64,000 nt of DNA from Euglena gracilis (taxonomy: Eukaryota > Euglenozoa > Euglenophyceae > Euglenales > Euglenaceae), in the NCBI GenBank assembly GCA_900893395.1, contig CAAHFI011859526.1:1-64000 (forward strand). The letters run 5' to 3'. Every line of letters begins with the position of its first letter. Within the stretch, counting starts at the first letter, position 1. Position numbers and translations under genes: made by a program. The notes beneath the pieces are model-generated. The model saw only the letters and a program-made list of their open reading frames with translations, did no database searches and had not been told where the DNA came from. Below are positions 36,301 through 51,300 of this stretch, in pieces.

Positions 36301-39300
36301 TTTGGGGCCTCGAACAGTTGAGCAACAGAAGGGATTTGCCCCCGAAACGATTTGGAAACACAAAGGGATTTGCCCCCGAAACGACTTGGAAACACAAGGG
36401 TTTGCCCCGAAACGACTGGAAACACAAGGGATTTGTTATTTTGGGGCCCTCGAACAGTTGAGCAACAGAAGGGATTTGCTCCCCGAAACGACTGGAAACA
36501 CAAGGGATTTGCCCCCGAAACGACTGGGAAACACAAGGGATTTTGTTATTTTGGGGCCCTCGAACAGTTGAGCAACAGAAGGGATTTGCCCCCCGAAACG
36601 ACTTGGAAACACAAGGGATTTGTTATTTGCGGCCTCGAAACAGTTGAGCAAACAGAAGGGATTTGCCCCCCGAAACGACTTGGAAACAGAAGGGATTTGC
36701 CCCAAGACTGGAAACACAAGGATTTGCCCCGAAACGACTGGAAACACAAGGGATTTTTTATTTTGGGGCCCTCGAACAGTTGAGCAAACAGAAGGATTTG
36801 CTCCCCGAAACGACTTGGAAACACAAGGGATTTGCCCCCCCGAAACGACTGGAAACACAAGGGATTTTGTTATTTTGGGGCCTCGAACAGTTGAGCAACA
36901 GAAGGGATTTGCTCCCCGAAACGACTTGGAAACACAAGGGATTTGCCCCCCGAAACGACTGGGAAACACAAGGGATTTTGTTATTTTGGGCCCTCGAACA
37001 GTTGAGCAACAGAAGGGATTTGCTCCCCGAAACGACTGGGAAACACAAGGGATTTTGTTATTTTGGGGCCCTCGAACAGTTGAGCAACAGAAGGGATTTG
37101 CTCCCCGAAACGACTTGGAAACACAAGGGATTTGCCCCCCGAAACGACTGGAAACACAAGGGATTTTGTTATTTTGGGGCCCTCGAACAGTTGAGCAACA
37201 GAAGGGATTTGCCCCCGAAACGACTTGGGAAACACAGGGATTTGCCCCCCGAAACGACTTGGAAACACAAGGGATTTTGTTATTTTGGGGCCCCGAACAG
37301 TTGAGCAACAGAAGGGATTTGCTCCCCGAAACGACTTGGAAACACAAGGGATTTGCCCCCCGAAACACTGGGAAACAAAGGGATTTGTTATTTTGGGGCC
37401 CTCGAACAGTTGAGCAACAGAAGGGATTTGCTGCCCCGAAACGACTGGAAACACAAGGGATTTTGTTATTTTGGGCCCTCGAACAGTTGAGAGCAACAGA
37501 AGGGATTTGCTCCCCGAAACGACTTGAAAACACAGGGATTTGCCCCCCGAACACTTGGAAACACAAGGGATTTTGTTATTTTGGGGCCCTCGAACAGTTT
37601 GAGCAACAGAAGGGATTTGCTCCCCCGAAACGACTTGGAAAACACAAGGGATTTGCCCCCCGAACACTTGGAAAAGGGATTTGTTATTTTGGGCCCCGAA
37701 ACAGTTGAGCAACAGAAGGGATTTGCTCCCCGAAACGACTGGAAACACAGGGATTTTGTTATTTTGGGCCCTCGAACAGTTGAGCAACAGAAGGGATTTG
37801 CCCCCGAAACGACTTGGAAACACAAGGGATTTGCCCCCCGAAACACTGGGAAACACAAGGGATTTTGTTTTTGGGGCCCTCGAACAGTTGAGCAACAGAA
37901 GGGATTTGCCCCCGAAACGATTTGGAAACACAAGGTATTTGCCCCCCGAAACGACTGGGAAACACAAGGGATTTTGTTATTTTGGGGCCCTCGAACAGTT
38001 GAGCAACAGAAGGGATTTGCTCCCCGAAACGATTTGGAAACACAGGATTTGCCCCCCGAAACGACTGGAAACACAAGGGATTTTGTTATTTTGGGGCCCT
38101 CGAACAGTTGAGCAACAGAAGGATTTGCTCCCCGAAACGACTTGGAAACACAAGGGATTTTTGATTTTGGGGCCCTCGAACAGTTGAGCAACAGAAGGAT
38201 TTGCCCCCGAAACGACTTGGAAACACAAGGGATTTGCCCCCGAAACGATGGGAAACACAAGGATTTTGTTATTTTGGGGCCTCGAACAGTTGAGCAACAG
38301 AAGGGATTTGCTCCCGAAACGACTTGGAAACACAAGGGATTTGCCCCCGAAACGACTTGGAAACACAAGGGATTTTGTTATTTTGGGGCCCTCGAACAGT
38401 TGAGCACAGAGAGGGATTTGCCCCCGAAACGACTGGAAAACAAGGGATTTGCCCCCCGAAACGACTGGAAAACAAGGGATTTTGTTATTTTGGGGCCCTC
38501 GAACAGTTGAGCAACAGAAGGGATTTGCCCCCGAAACGACTGGAAACAAAGGGATTTGCCCCCCGAAACGACTGGAAACACAAGGGATTTTGTTATTTTG
38601 GGCCCTCGAACAGTTGAGCAATGGAAGGGATTTGCCCCCCGAAACGACTGGGAAACACAAGGGATTTTGTTATTTTGGGGCCCTCGAACAGTTGAGCAAC
38701 AGAAGGGATTTGCCCCGAAACGACATTGGAAACACAAGGGATTTGCCCCCGAAACGACTGGAAACACAAGGGATTTTGTTATTTTGGGGCCCTCGAACAG
38801 TTGAGCAACAGAAGGGATTTGCTCCCCGAAACGACTTGGAAACACAAGGGATTTGCCCCCCGAAACGACTTGGAAACACAAGGGATTTTGTTATTTTGGG
38901 CCCTCGAACAGTTGAGCAAGGAAGGGATTTGCCCCCCGAAACGACTTGGGAAACACAAGGGATTTTGTTATTTTGGGCCCTCGAACAGTTGAGCAACAGA
39001 AGGGATTTGCCCCCGAAACGACTTGGAAACACAAGGGATTTGCCCCGAAACGACTGGAAACACAAGGGATTTTGTTATTTTGGGGCCCTCGAACAGTTGA
39101 GCAACAGAAGGGATTTGCCCCGAAACGACTTGGAAACACAAGGGATTTGCCCCCCGAAACGACTGGGAAACACAAGGGATTTTGTTATTTTGGGGCCCTC
39201 GAACAGTTGAGCAACAGAAGGGATTTGCTCCCCGAAACGACTGGAAACACAAGGGATTTGCCCCCCGAAACGACTTGGAAACACAAGGGATTTTGTTATT

Positions 39301-42300
39301 TTGGGGCCCTCGAACAGTTGAGCAACAGAAGGGATTTGCTCCCGAAACGACTGGGAAACACAAGGGTTTTTTTTTTGGGCCCTCGAACAGTTGAGCAACA
39401 GAAGGGATTTGCCCCCAAACGACTTGGAAACACAAGGGATTTCCCCCGAAACGACTGGAAACACAAGGGATTTTGTTATTTTGGGGCCCTCGAACAGTTG
39501 AGCAACAGAAGGGATTTGCTCCCCGAAACGATTGGAAACACAAGGGATTTGCCCCCGAAACGACTTGGAAACACAAGGGATTTTGTTATTTTGGGGCCCT
39601 CGAACAGTTGAGCAACAGAAGGGATTTGCTCCCCAAACGATGGAAACACAAGGGATTTGCCCCCCGAAACGACTTGGAAACACAAGGGATTTTTTATTTT
39701 GGGGCCCTCGAACAGTTGAGCAACAGAAGGGATTTGCCCCCGAAACGACTTGGAAACACAAGGGATTTGCCCCCGAAACGACTTGGAAACACAAGGGATT
39801 TTGTTATTTTGGGGCCTCGAACAGTTGAGCAGAAGGGATTTGCCCCCCGAAACGACTGGAAACACAAGGGATTTTGTTATTTTGGGCCCTCGAACAGTTG
39901 AGCAACAGAAGGGATTTGCTCCCCGAAACGACTTGGAAACACAAGGGATTTGCCCCCGAAACGACTGGAAAACACAAGGGATTTTGTTATTTTGGGGCCC
40001 TCGAACAGTTGAGCACAGAAGGGATTTGCCCCGAAACGACTTGGAAACACAAGGGATTTTGTTTTGGGCCCTCGAACAGTTGAGCAACAGAAGGGATTTG
40101 CCCCCGAAACGACTGGAAACACAAGGGATTTGCCCCCCGAAACGACTGGAAACACAAGGGATTTTGTTATTTTGGGGCCCTCGAACAGTTGAGCAACAGA
40201 AGGGATTTGCCCCCGAAACGACTTGGAAACACAAGGGATTTGCCCCCCGAAACGACTTGGGAAACACAAGGGATTTTGTTATTTTGGGGCCCTCGAACAG
40301 TTGAGCAACAGAAGGGATTTGCCCCCGAAACGACTTGGGAAACACAAGGGATTTGCCCCCCGAAACGACTTGGAAACACAAGGGATTTTGTTATTTTGGG
40401 GCCCTCGAACAGTTGAGCAACAGAAGGGATTTGCCCCGAAACGACTTGGAAACACAAGGGATTTTGTTATTTTGGGGCCCTCGAACAGTTGAGCAACGGA
40501 AGGGATTTGCCCCCGAAACGACTTGGAAACACAAGGGATTTGCCCCCGAAACGACTGGAAACACAAGGGATTTTGTTATTTTGGGGCCCTCGAACAGTTG
40601 AGCAACAGAAGGGATTTGCTCCCCGAAACGACTTGGAAACACAAGGGATTTGCCCCCGAAACGACTTGGAAACACAAGGGATTTTGTTATTTTGGGGCCC
40701 TCGAACAGTTGAGCACAGAAGGGATTTGCCCCGAAACGACTGGGAAACACAAGGGATTTGCCCCCGAAACGACTGGAAACACAAGGGATTTTGTTATTTT
40801 GGGGCCCTCGAACAGTTGAGCAACAGAAGGGATTTGCTCCCCGAAACGACTGGAAACACAAGGGATTTGCCCCCGAAACGACTTGGAAACACAAGGGATT
40901 TTGTTATTTTGGGGCCCTCGAACAGTTGAGCAAAGAAGGGATTTGCCCCCGAAACGACTTGGAAACACAAGGATTTTGTTATTTTGGGCCTCGAACAGTT
41001 GAGCAACAGAAGGGATTTGCCCCCGAAACGACTTGGAAACACAAGGGATTTGCCCCCCGAAACGACTTGGGAAACACAAGGGATTTTGTTATTTTGGGGC
41101 CCTCGAACAGTTGAGCAACAGAAGGGATTTGCCCCGAAACCTGAAACACAAGGATTGGAACGACTTGGAAACACAAGGGATTTGCCCCCCGAAACGACTG
41201 GAAACACAAGGGATTTTGTTATTTTGGGCCTCGAACAGTTGAGCAACAGAAGGGATTTGCCCCGAAACGATTGGAAACACAAGGGATTTGCCCCCCGAAA
41301 CGACTTGGAAACACAAGGGATTTTGTTATTTTGGGGCCCTCGAACAGTTGAGCAACAGAAGGGATTTGCCCCCGAAACGACTTGGAAACACAAGGGATTT
41401 GCCCCCCGAAACGACTTGGAAACACAAGGGATTTTGTTATTTTGGGGCCCTCGAACAGTTGAGCAAGAAGGGATTTGCCCCCGAAACGACTGGAAACACA
41501 AGGGATTTTGTTATTTTGGGGCCCTCGAACAGTTGAGCAACAGAAGGGATTTGCCCCCGAAACGACTGGAAACACAAGGGATTTGCCCCCGAAACGACTT
41601 GGAAACACAAGGGATTTTGTTATTTTGGGGCCTCGACAGTTGAGCAACAGAAGGGATTTGCGAACGACTTGAAACACAAGGGATTTGCCCCGAAACGACT
41701 TGGAAACACAAGGGATTTTGTTTTGGGGCCCTCGAACAGTTGAGCAACAGAAGGGATTTGCTCCCCGAAACGATTTGGAAACACAAGGGATTTGCCCCCG
41801 AAACGACTGGAAACACAAGGGATTTTGTTATTTTGGGGCCCTCGAACAGTTGAGCAACAGAAGGGATTTGCCCCGAAACTGGAAACACAAGGGATTTGCC
41901 CCCAAACGACTGGGAAACACAAGGGATTTTGTTATTTTGGGGCCCTCGAACAGTTGAGCAACAGAAGGGATTTGCCCGAACGACTTGGAAACACAAGGGA
42001 TTTGCCCCCGAAACGACTTGGAAACACAAGGGATTTTGTTATTTTGGGCCCTCGAACAGTTGAGCAACAGAAGGGATTTGCCCCCGAAACGACTTGGAAA
42101 CACAAGGGATTTTGTTATTTTGGGCCCTCGAACAGTTGAGCAACAGAAGGGATTTGCCCCCGAAACGACTTGGAAACACAAGGGATTTGCCCCCCGAAAC
42201 GACTTGGAAACACAAGGGATTTTGTTATTTTGGGGCCTCGAACAGTTGAGCAACAGAAATTTGCCCCCGAAACGACTTGGAAACACAAGGGATTTGCCCC

Positions 42301-45300
42301 CCGAAACACTGGAAACACAAGGGATTTTGTTATTTTGGGCCCTCGAACAGTTGAGCAACAGAAGGGATTTGCCCCCGAAACGACTTGAACACAAGGGATT
42401 TGCCCCCGAAACGACTTGGAAACACAAGGGATTTTGTTATTTTGGGGCCCTCGAACAGTTGAGCAACAGAAGGGATTTGCCCCCGAAACGATTGGAAACA
42501 CAAGGGATTTGCCCCCGAAAAACTTGGAAACACAAGGGATTTTGTTATTTTGGGGCCCTCGAACAGTTGAGCAACAGAAGGGATTTGCCCCCGAAACGAC
42601 TGGGAAACACAAGGGATTTGCCCCCGAAACGACTGGAAACACAAGGGATTTTGTTATTTGGGGCCTCGAACAGTTGAGCAACGAAGGGATTTGCCCCGAA
42701 ACGACTTGGAAACACAAGGGATTTTGTTATTTTGGCCTCGAACAGTTGAGCAACGGAAGGGATTTCCCCCCGAAACGACTGGGAAACACAAGGGATTGCC
42801 CCCCGAAACGACTTGGAAACACAAGGGATTTGTTATTTTGGGGCCCTCGAACGTTGAGCAACAGAAGGGATTTGCCCCGAAAGACTGGAAACACAAGGGA
42901 TTTTGTATTGGGGCCTCGAACAGTTGAGCACAAAGGGATTTGCCCCCCGAAACGACTTGGAAACACAAGGGATTTTGTTATTTTGGGCCCTCGAACAGTT
43001 GAGCAACAGAAGGGATTTGCCCCGAAACGACTGGGAAACACAAAGGGATTTGCCCCCGAAACGACTGGAGAAACAAGGGATTTTGTTATTTTGGGGCCCT
43101 CGAACAGTTGAGCAACAGAAGGGATTTGCCCCGAAACGACTGGAAACACAAGGGATTTGCCCCCCGAAACGACTGGGAAACACAAGGGATTTTGTTATTT
43201 TGGGGCCCTCGAACAGTTGAGCAACAGAAGGGATTTGCTCCCCGAAACGACTTGGAAACACAAGGGATTTGCCCCCCGAAACGACTTGGAAACACAAGGA
43301 TTTTGTTATTTTTGGGGCCCTCGAACAGTTGACAACAAAGGGATTTGCCCCCGAAACGACTGGGAAACACAAGGGGATTTTGTTATTTTGGGGCCCTCGA
43401 ACAGTTGAGCAACAGAAGGATTTGCCCCGAAACGACTTGGGAAACACAAGGGATTTGCCCCGAAACGACTGGAAACACAAGGGATTTTGTTATTTTGGGG
43501 CCCTCGAACAGTTGAGCAACAGAAGGGATTTGCTCCCGAACGATTGGAAACAAGGGATTTGCCCCCCGAAACGACTTGGAAACACAAGGGATTTTGTTAT
43601 TTTGGGGCCTCGAACAGTGAGCAGAAGGGATTTGCCCCCGAAACGACTGGAAACACAAGGGATTTGCCCCCGAAACGACTGGGAAACACAAGGATTTTGT
43701 TATTTTGGGGCCCTCGAACAGTTGAGCAACAGAAGGATTTCCCCCGAAACGACTGGAAACACAAGGGATTGCCCCCGAAACGACTGGAAACACAAGGGTT
43801 TGTTATTTGGGGCCCTCGAACAGTTGAGCAAGGAAGGGATTTGCCCCCCGAAACGACTGGAAACACAAGGGAGTTTGTATTTTGGGGCCCTCGAACAGTT
43901 GAGCAACAGAAGGGATTTGCCCCGAAACGACTTGGAAACACAAGGGATTTGCCCCCGAAACGACTTGGAAACACAAGGGATTTTGTTATTTTGGGGCCCT
44001 CGAACAGTTGAGCAACAGAAGGGATTTGCCCCCGAAACGACTTGGAAACACAAGGGATTTGGAACACAAGGATTTGCCCCCCGAAACGACTGGGAAACAC
44101 AAGGATTTGCCCCGAAACGACTTGGAAACACAAGGGATTTTGTTATTTTGGGCCCTCGAACAGTTGAGCAACAGAAGGGATTTGCCCCCGAAACGACTTG
44201 GAAACACAAGATTTGCCCCCGAAACGACTTGGAAACACAAGGGATTTTGTTATTTTGGGGCCCTCGAACAGTTGAGCAACAGAAGGGATTTGCCCCCGAA
44301 ACGACTTGGAAACACAAGGGATTTGCCCCCCGAAACGACTGGAAACACAAGGGTTTGTTTATTTTGGGGCCCTCGAACAGTTGAGCAAGAAGGGATTTGC
44401 CCCCCGAAACGACTGGAAACACAAGGGATTTTGTTATTTTGGGCCCTCGAACAGTTGAGCAACAGAAGGGATTTGCCCCCGAAACGACTGGGAAACACAA
44501 GGGATTTGCCCCCGAAACGACTGGGAAACACAAGGGATTTTGTTATTTTGGGCCCTCGAACAGTTGAGCAACAGAAGGGATTTGCTCCCCGAAACGACTT
44601 GGAAACACAAGGGATTTGCCCCCCGAAACGACTGGGAAACACAAGGGATTTTGTTATTTTGGGGCCCTCGAACAGTTGAGCAACAGAAGGGATTTGCCCC
44701 CGAAACGACTGGAAACACAAGGGATTTGCCCCCCGAAACGACTGGAAACACAAGGGATTTTGTTATTTTGGGGCCTCGAACAGTTGAGCAACAGAAGGGA
44801 TTTGCCCCCCGAAACGACTTGGAAACACAAGGGATTTGCCCCCCGAAACGAGGAAACACAAGGGATTTTGTTATTTTGGGGCCCTCGAACAGTTGAGCAC
44901 AAGGGATTTGCCCCCCGAAACGACTGGAAACACAAGGGATTTTGTTATTTGGGGCCCTCGAACAGTTGAGCAACAGAAGGGATTTTGCTCCCCGAAACGA
45001 CTTGGAAACACAAGGATTTGCCCCCGAAACGACTTGGAAACACAAGGGATTTTGTTATTTTGGGGCCTCGAACAGTTGAGCAACGAAGGGATTTGCCCCC
45101 GAAACTTTTCACGGGAAACACAAGGGATTTTGCCCCCGAAACGACTGGAAACACAAGGGATTTTGTTATTTTGGGGCCCTCGAACAGTTGAGCAACAGAA
45201 GGGATTTGCCCCCCGAAACGATTGGAAACACAAGGGATTTGCCCCCCGAAACGACTTGGAAACACAAGGGATTTTGTTATTTTGGGGCCCTCGAACAGTT

Positions 45301-48300
45301 GAGCAACAGAAGGGATTTGCCCCGAAACGACTTGGAAACACAGGGATTTGCCCCCGAAACGACTTGGAAACACAAGGGATTTGTTATTTTTGGGGCCCTC
45401 GAACAGTTGAGCAACAGAAGGGATTTGCCCCCGAAACGACTTGGAAACACAAGGGATTTGCCCCCCGAAACGACTTGGAAACACAAATTTTGTTATTTTG
45501 GGGCCCTCGAAACAGTTGAGCAACAGAAGGGATTTGCCCCCGAAACGACTGGGAAACACAAGGGATTTTGTTTTTTGGGGCCCTCAACAGTTTGAGCAAC
45601 GCGAAGGGATTTGCCCCCCGAAACGACTGGGAAACACAAGGGATTTGCCCCCCGAAACGACTTGGAACACAAGGGATTTTGTTATTTGGGGCCCTCGAAC
45701 AGTTGAGCAACAGAAGGGATTTGCCCCCCGAAACGACTGGAAACACAAGGGATTTGCCCCCGAAAACGACTGGAAACACAAGGATTTTGTTATTTTGGGG
45801 CCTCGAACAGTTGAGCAACAGAAGGGATTTGCTCCCCGAAACGATTTGGAAACACAAGGGATTTGCCCCCCGAAACGACTGGGAAACACAAGGGATTTTG
45901 TTATTTTGGGGCCCCGAACAGTTGAGCAACAGAAGGGATTTGCTCCCCGAAACGACTTGGAAACACAAGGGATTTGCCCCCCGAAACGACTTGGAAACAC
46001 AAGGGATTTTGTTATTTTGGGGCCCTCGAACAGTTGAGCAACGAAGGGATTTGCCCCCCGAAACGACTGGGAAACACAAGGGATTTTGTTATTTTGGGCC
46101 TCGAACAGTTGAGCAACGGAAGGGATTTGCCCCCGAAACGACTGGAAACACAAGGGATTTGCCCCCCGAAACGACTGGGAAACTACAAGGGATTTGTTAT
46201 TTTGGGCCCTCGAACAGTTGAGCAACAGAAGGGATTTGCTCCCCGAAACGATTTGACAAGGGATTTGCCCCCGAAACGACTTGGAAACACAAGGGATTTT
46301 GTTATTTTGGGCCCTCGAACAGTTGAGCAACAGAAGGGATTTGCCTCCCCGAAACGACTTGGAAACACAGGGATTTTGCCCCGAAACGACTTGGAAACAC
46401 AAGGGATTTTTTATTTTGGGCCCCTCGAACAGTTGAGCAACGGAAGGGATTTGCCCCCGAAACGATTGGGAAACACAAGGGATTTGCCCCCGAAACGACT
46501 GGAAACACAAGGGATTTTGTTTTTGGGCCCTCGAACAGTTGAGCAACAGAAGGATTTGCTCCCCGAACGACGAAACACAAGGGATTTGCCCCCCGAAAAC
46601 TGGAAACACAAGGGATTTTGTTATTTTGGGGCCCTCGAACAGTTGAGCAACAGAAGGGATTTGCTCCCCGAAACGACTGGAAACACAAGGGATTTGCCCC
46701 CCAAACGACTGGGAAACAAGGGATTTTGTTATTTTGGGGCCCTCGAACAGTTGAGCAACAGAAGGGATTTGCTCCCCGAAACGACTGGAAAACAAAGGAT
46801 TTGCCCCCGAAACGACTGGGAAACACAAGGGATTTTGTTATTTTGGGGCCCTCGAACAGTTGAGCAACAGAAGGGATTTGCCCCCGAAACGACTGGAAAC
46901 ACAAGGGATTTGCCCCCCAAACGACTTGGAAACACAAGGGATTTTGTTATTTTGGGGCCCTCGAACAGTTGAGCAACAGAAGGGATTTGCTCCCCGAAAC
47001 GACTGGAAAACAAGGGATTTGCCCCCGAAACGACTGGAAACACAAGGGATTTTGTTATTTTGGGGCCCGAACAGTTGAGCAACGGAAGGGATTTGCCCCG
47101 AAACGACTGGAAACACAAGGATTTGTTATTTTGGGGCCCTCGAACAGTTGAGCAAAGAAGGGATTTGCCCCCGAAACGACTGGAAACACAAGGGATTTGT
47201 TATTTGGGCCCCGAACAGTTGAGCAACAGAAGGGATTTGCCCCCGAAACGACTGGGAAACACAAGGGATTTGCCCCCGAAACGACTGGAAACACAAGGGA
47301 TTTTGTTATTTTGGGGCCCTCGAACAGTTGAGCAACAGAAGGGATTTGCTCCCCGAAACGACTGGAAACACAAGGGATTTGCCCCCCGAAACGACTTGGA
47401 AACACAAGGGATTTTGTTATTTTGGGGCCCTCGAACAGTTGAGCAACAGAAGGGATTTGCCCCCGAAACGACTTGGAAACACAAGGGATTTGCCCCCCGA
47501 AACGACTGGGAAACACAAGGGATTTTGTTATTTTGGGGCCCTCGAACAGTTGAGCAACAGAAGGGATTTGCCCCCGAAACGACTGGGAAACACAAGGGAT
47601 TTGCCCCCCGAAACGACTGGGAAACACAAGGGATTTTGTTATTTTGGGCCCTCGAACAGTTGAGCAACAGAAGGGATTTGCTCCCCGAAACGACTGGAAA
47701 CACAAGGGATTTGCCCCCCAAACGACTGGAAACACAAGGGATTTTGTTATTTTGGGGCCCTCGAACAGTTGAGCAACAGAAGGGATTTGCCCCCGAAACG
47801 ACTGGAAACACAAGGGATTTGCCCCCCGAAACGACTGGAAACACAAGGGATTTTGTTATTTTGGGCCCTCGAACAGTTGAGCAACGAAGGGATTTGCTCC
47901 CCGAAACGACTGGAAACACAAGGGATTTGCCCCCCGAAACGACTGGAAACACAAGGGATTTTGTTATTTTGGGGCCCTCGAACAGTTGAGCAACGAAGGG
48001 ATTTGCCCCCCGAAACGACTTGGAAACACAAGGGATTTGTTATTTTGGGGCCCTCGAACAGTTGAGCAACGAAGGGATTTGCCCCCCGAAACGACTGGGA
48101 AACACAAGGGATTTTGTTATTTTGGGGCCCTCGAACAGTTGAGCAACAGAAGGGATTTGCCCCCGAAACGACTGGAAACACAAGGGATTTGCCCCCCGAA
48201 ACGACTTGGAAACACAAGGGATTTTGTTATTTTGGGGCCCTCGAACAGTTGAGCACGAAGGGATTTGCTCCCCGAAACGACTGGAAACACAAGGGATTTG

Positions 48301-51300
48301 CCCCCAAACGACTGGAAACACAAGGGATTTTGTTATTTTGGGGCCCTCGAACAGTTGAGCAACAGAAGGGATTTGCCCCCGAAACGACTTGGGAACACAA
48401 GGGATTTGCCCCCGAAACGACTTGGAAACACAAGGGATTTTGTTATTTTGGGGCCCTCGAACAGTTGAGCAACGAAGGGATTTGCCCCGAAACGACTGGG
48501 AAACACAAGGGATTTTGTTATTTTGGGGCCCTCGAACAGTTGAGCAACAGAAGGGATTTGCCCCCGAAACGACTTGGAAACAAAGGGATTTGCCCCCCAA
48601 AACGACTTGGAAACACAAGGGATTTTGTTATTTTGGGGCCCTCGAACAGTTGAGCAACAGAAGGGATTTGCCCCCGAAACGACGGAAACACAAGGGATTT
48701 GCCCCCGAAACGACTGGGAAACACAAGGGATTTTGTTATTTTGGGGCCCTCGAACAGTTGAGCAACAAAGGGATTTGCCCCCGAAACGACTGGAAACACA
48801 AGGGATTTGCCCCCCGAAACGACTGGAAACACAAGGGATTTTGTTATTTTGGGGCCCTCGAACAGTTGAGCAACAGAAGGGATTTGCTCCCCGAAACGAC
48901 TTGGAAACAAAGGGATTTGCCCCCAAACGACTGGAAACACAAGGGATTTTGTTATTTTGGGGCCCTCGAACAGTTGAGCAACAGAAGGGATTTGCCCCCG
49001 AAACGACTTGGAAACACAAGGGATTTGCCCCCCGAAACGACTTGGAAACACAAGGGATTTTGTTATTTTGGGGCCCTCGAACAGTTGAGCAACGAAGGGA
49101 TTTGCCCCCGAAACGACTGGAAACACAAGGGATTTGCCCCCCGAAACGACTGGAAACACAAGGGATTTTGTTATTTTGGGGCCCTCGAACAGTTGAGCAA
49201 CAGAAGGGATTTGCCCCCGAAACGACTGGAAACACAAGGGATTTGCCCCCCGAAACGACTGGAAACACAAGGGATTTTGTTATTTTGGGGCCCTCGAACA
49301 GTTGAGCAACGGAAGGGATTTGCCCCCGAAACGACTGGGAAACACAAGGATTTTGTTATTTTGGGGCCCTCGAACAGTTGGCAACGAAGGGATTTGCCCC
49401 CGAAACGACTGGGAAACACAAGGGATTTTGTTATTTTGGGGCCCTCGAACAGTTGAGCAACAGAAGGGATTTGCCCCCGAAACGACTGGAAACACAAGGG
49501 ATTTGCCCCCCGAAACGACTTGGAAACACAAGGGATTTTGTTATTTTGGGGCCCTCGAACAGTTGAGCAACAGAAGGGATTTGCTCCCCGAAACGACTTG
49601 GAAACACAAGGGATTTGCCCCCCGAAACGACTGGAAACACAAGGGATTTTGTTATTTTGGGGCCCTCGAACAGTTGAGCAACAGAAGGGATTTGCCCCCC
49701 GAAAACGACTTGGAACACAAGGGATTTTGTTATTTTGGGGCCCTCGAACAGTTGAGCAACGGAAGGGATTTGCCCCGAAACGACTGGGAAACACAAGGGA
49801 TTTTGTTATTTTGGGCCCTCGAACAGTTGAGCAACAAAGGGATTTGCCCCCGAAACGACTGGAAACACAAGGGATTTGCCCCCAAACGACTGGAAACACA
49901 AGGGATTTTGTTATTTTGGGGCCCTCGAACAGTTGAGCAACAGAAGGGATTTGCCCCCGAAACGACTGGAAACACAAGGGATTTGCCCCCCGAAACGACT
50001 GGAAACACAAGGGATTTTGTTATTTTGGGGCCCTCGAACAGTTGAGCAACGAAGGGATTTGCTCCCCGAAACGACTGGAAACACAAGGGATTTGCCCCCC
50101 GAAACGACTGGGAAACACAAGGGATTTTGTTATTTTGGGGCCCTCGAACAGTTGAGCAACAGAGGGATTTGCCCCCGAAACGACTGGGAAACACAAGGGA
50201 TTGCCCCCAAAGCGACTTGGAAACACAAGGGATTTGTTATTTTGGGGCCCTCGAACAGTTGAGCCACAAGGGATTTGCCCCCGAAACGACTGGGAAACAC
50301 AAGGGATTTGTTATTTTGGGGCCCTCGAACAGTTGAGCAACGAGGGATTTGCCCCGAAACGACTGGAAACAAGGGATTTTGTTATTTTGGGGCCCTCGAA
50401 CAGTTGAGCAACAGAAGGGATTTGCCCCCGAAACGACTTGGAAACACAAGGGATTTGCCCCCCGAAACGACTTGGAAACACAAGGGATTTTGTTATTTTG
50501 GGGCCCTCGAACAGTTGAGCAACGGAAGGGATTTGCCCCCGAAACGACTGGAAACACAAGGGATTTGCCCCCCGAAACGACTTGGGAAACACAAGGGATT
50601 TTGTTATTTTGGGGCCCTCGAACAGTTGAGCAACAGAAGGGATTTGCCCCCGAAACGACTGGGAAACACAAGGGATTTTTGTTATTTTGGGGCCCTCGAA
50701 CAGTTGAGCAACAGAAGGGATTTGCCCCCCGAAACGACTGGAAACACAAGGGATTTGCCCCCGAAACGACTTGGAAACACAAGGGATTTTATTTTGGGGC
50801 CCTCGAACAGTTGAGCAACGAAGGGATTTGCCCCCGAAACGACTGGGAAACACAAGGGATTTGCCCCCCGAAACGACTGGAAACACAAGGATTTTGTTAT
50901 TTGGGCCCTCGAACAGTTGAGCAACAGAAGGGATTTGCCCCCGAAACGACTTGGAAACACAAGGGATTTGCCCCCGAACGACTGGAAACACAAGGATTTT
51001 GTTATTTTGGGCCCTCGAACAGTTGAGCAACAGAAGGGATTTGCCCCCCGAAACGACTGGAAACACAAGGGATTTGCCCCCGAAACGACTTGGAAACACA
51101 AGGGATTTTGTTATTTTGGGCCCTCGAACAGTTGAGCAAAAGGAGGGATTTGCCCCCGAAACGACTGGAAACACAAGGGATTTTGTTATTTTGGGGCCCT
51201 CGAACAGTTGAGCAACCAAGGGATTTGCCCCCCGAAACGACTTGGAAACACAGGGATTTTGTTATTTTGGGGCCCTCGAACAGTTGAGCAACAGAAGGGA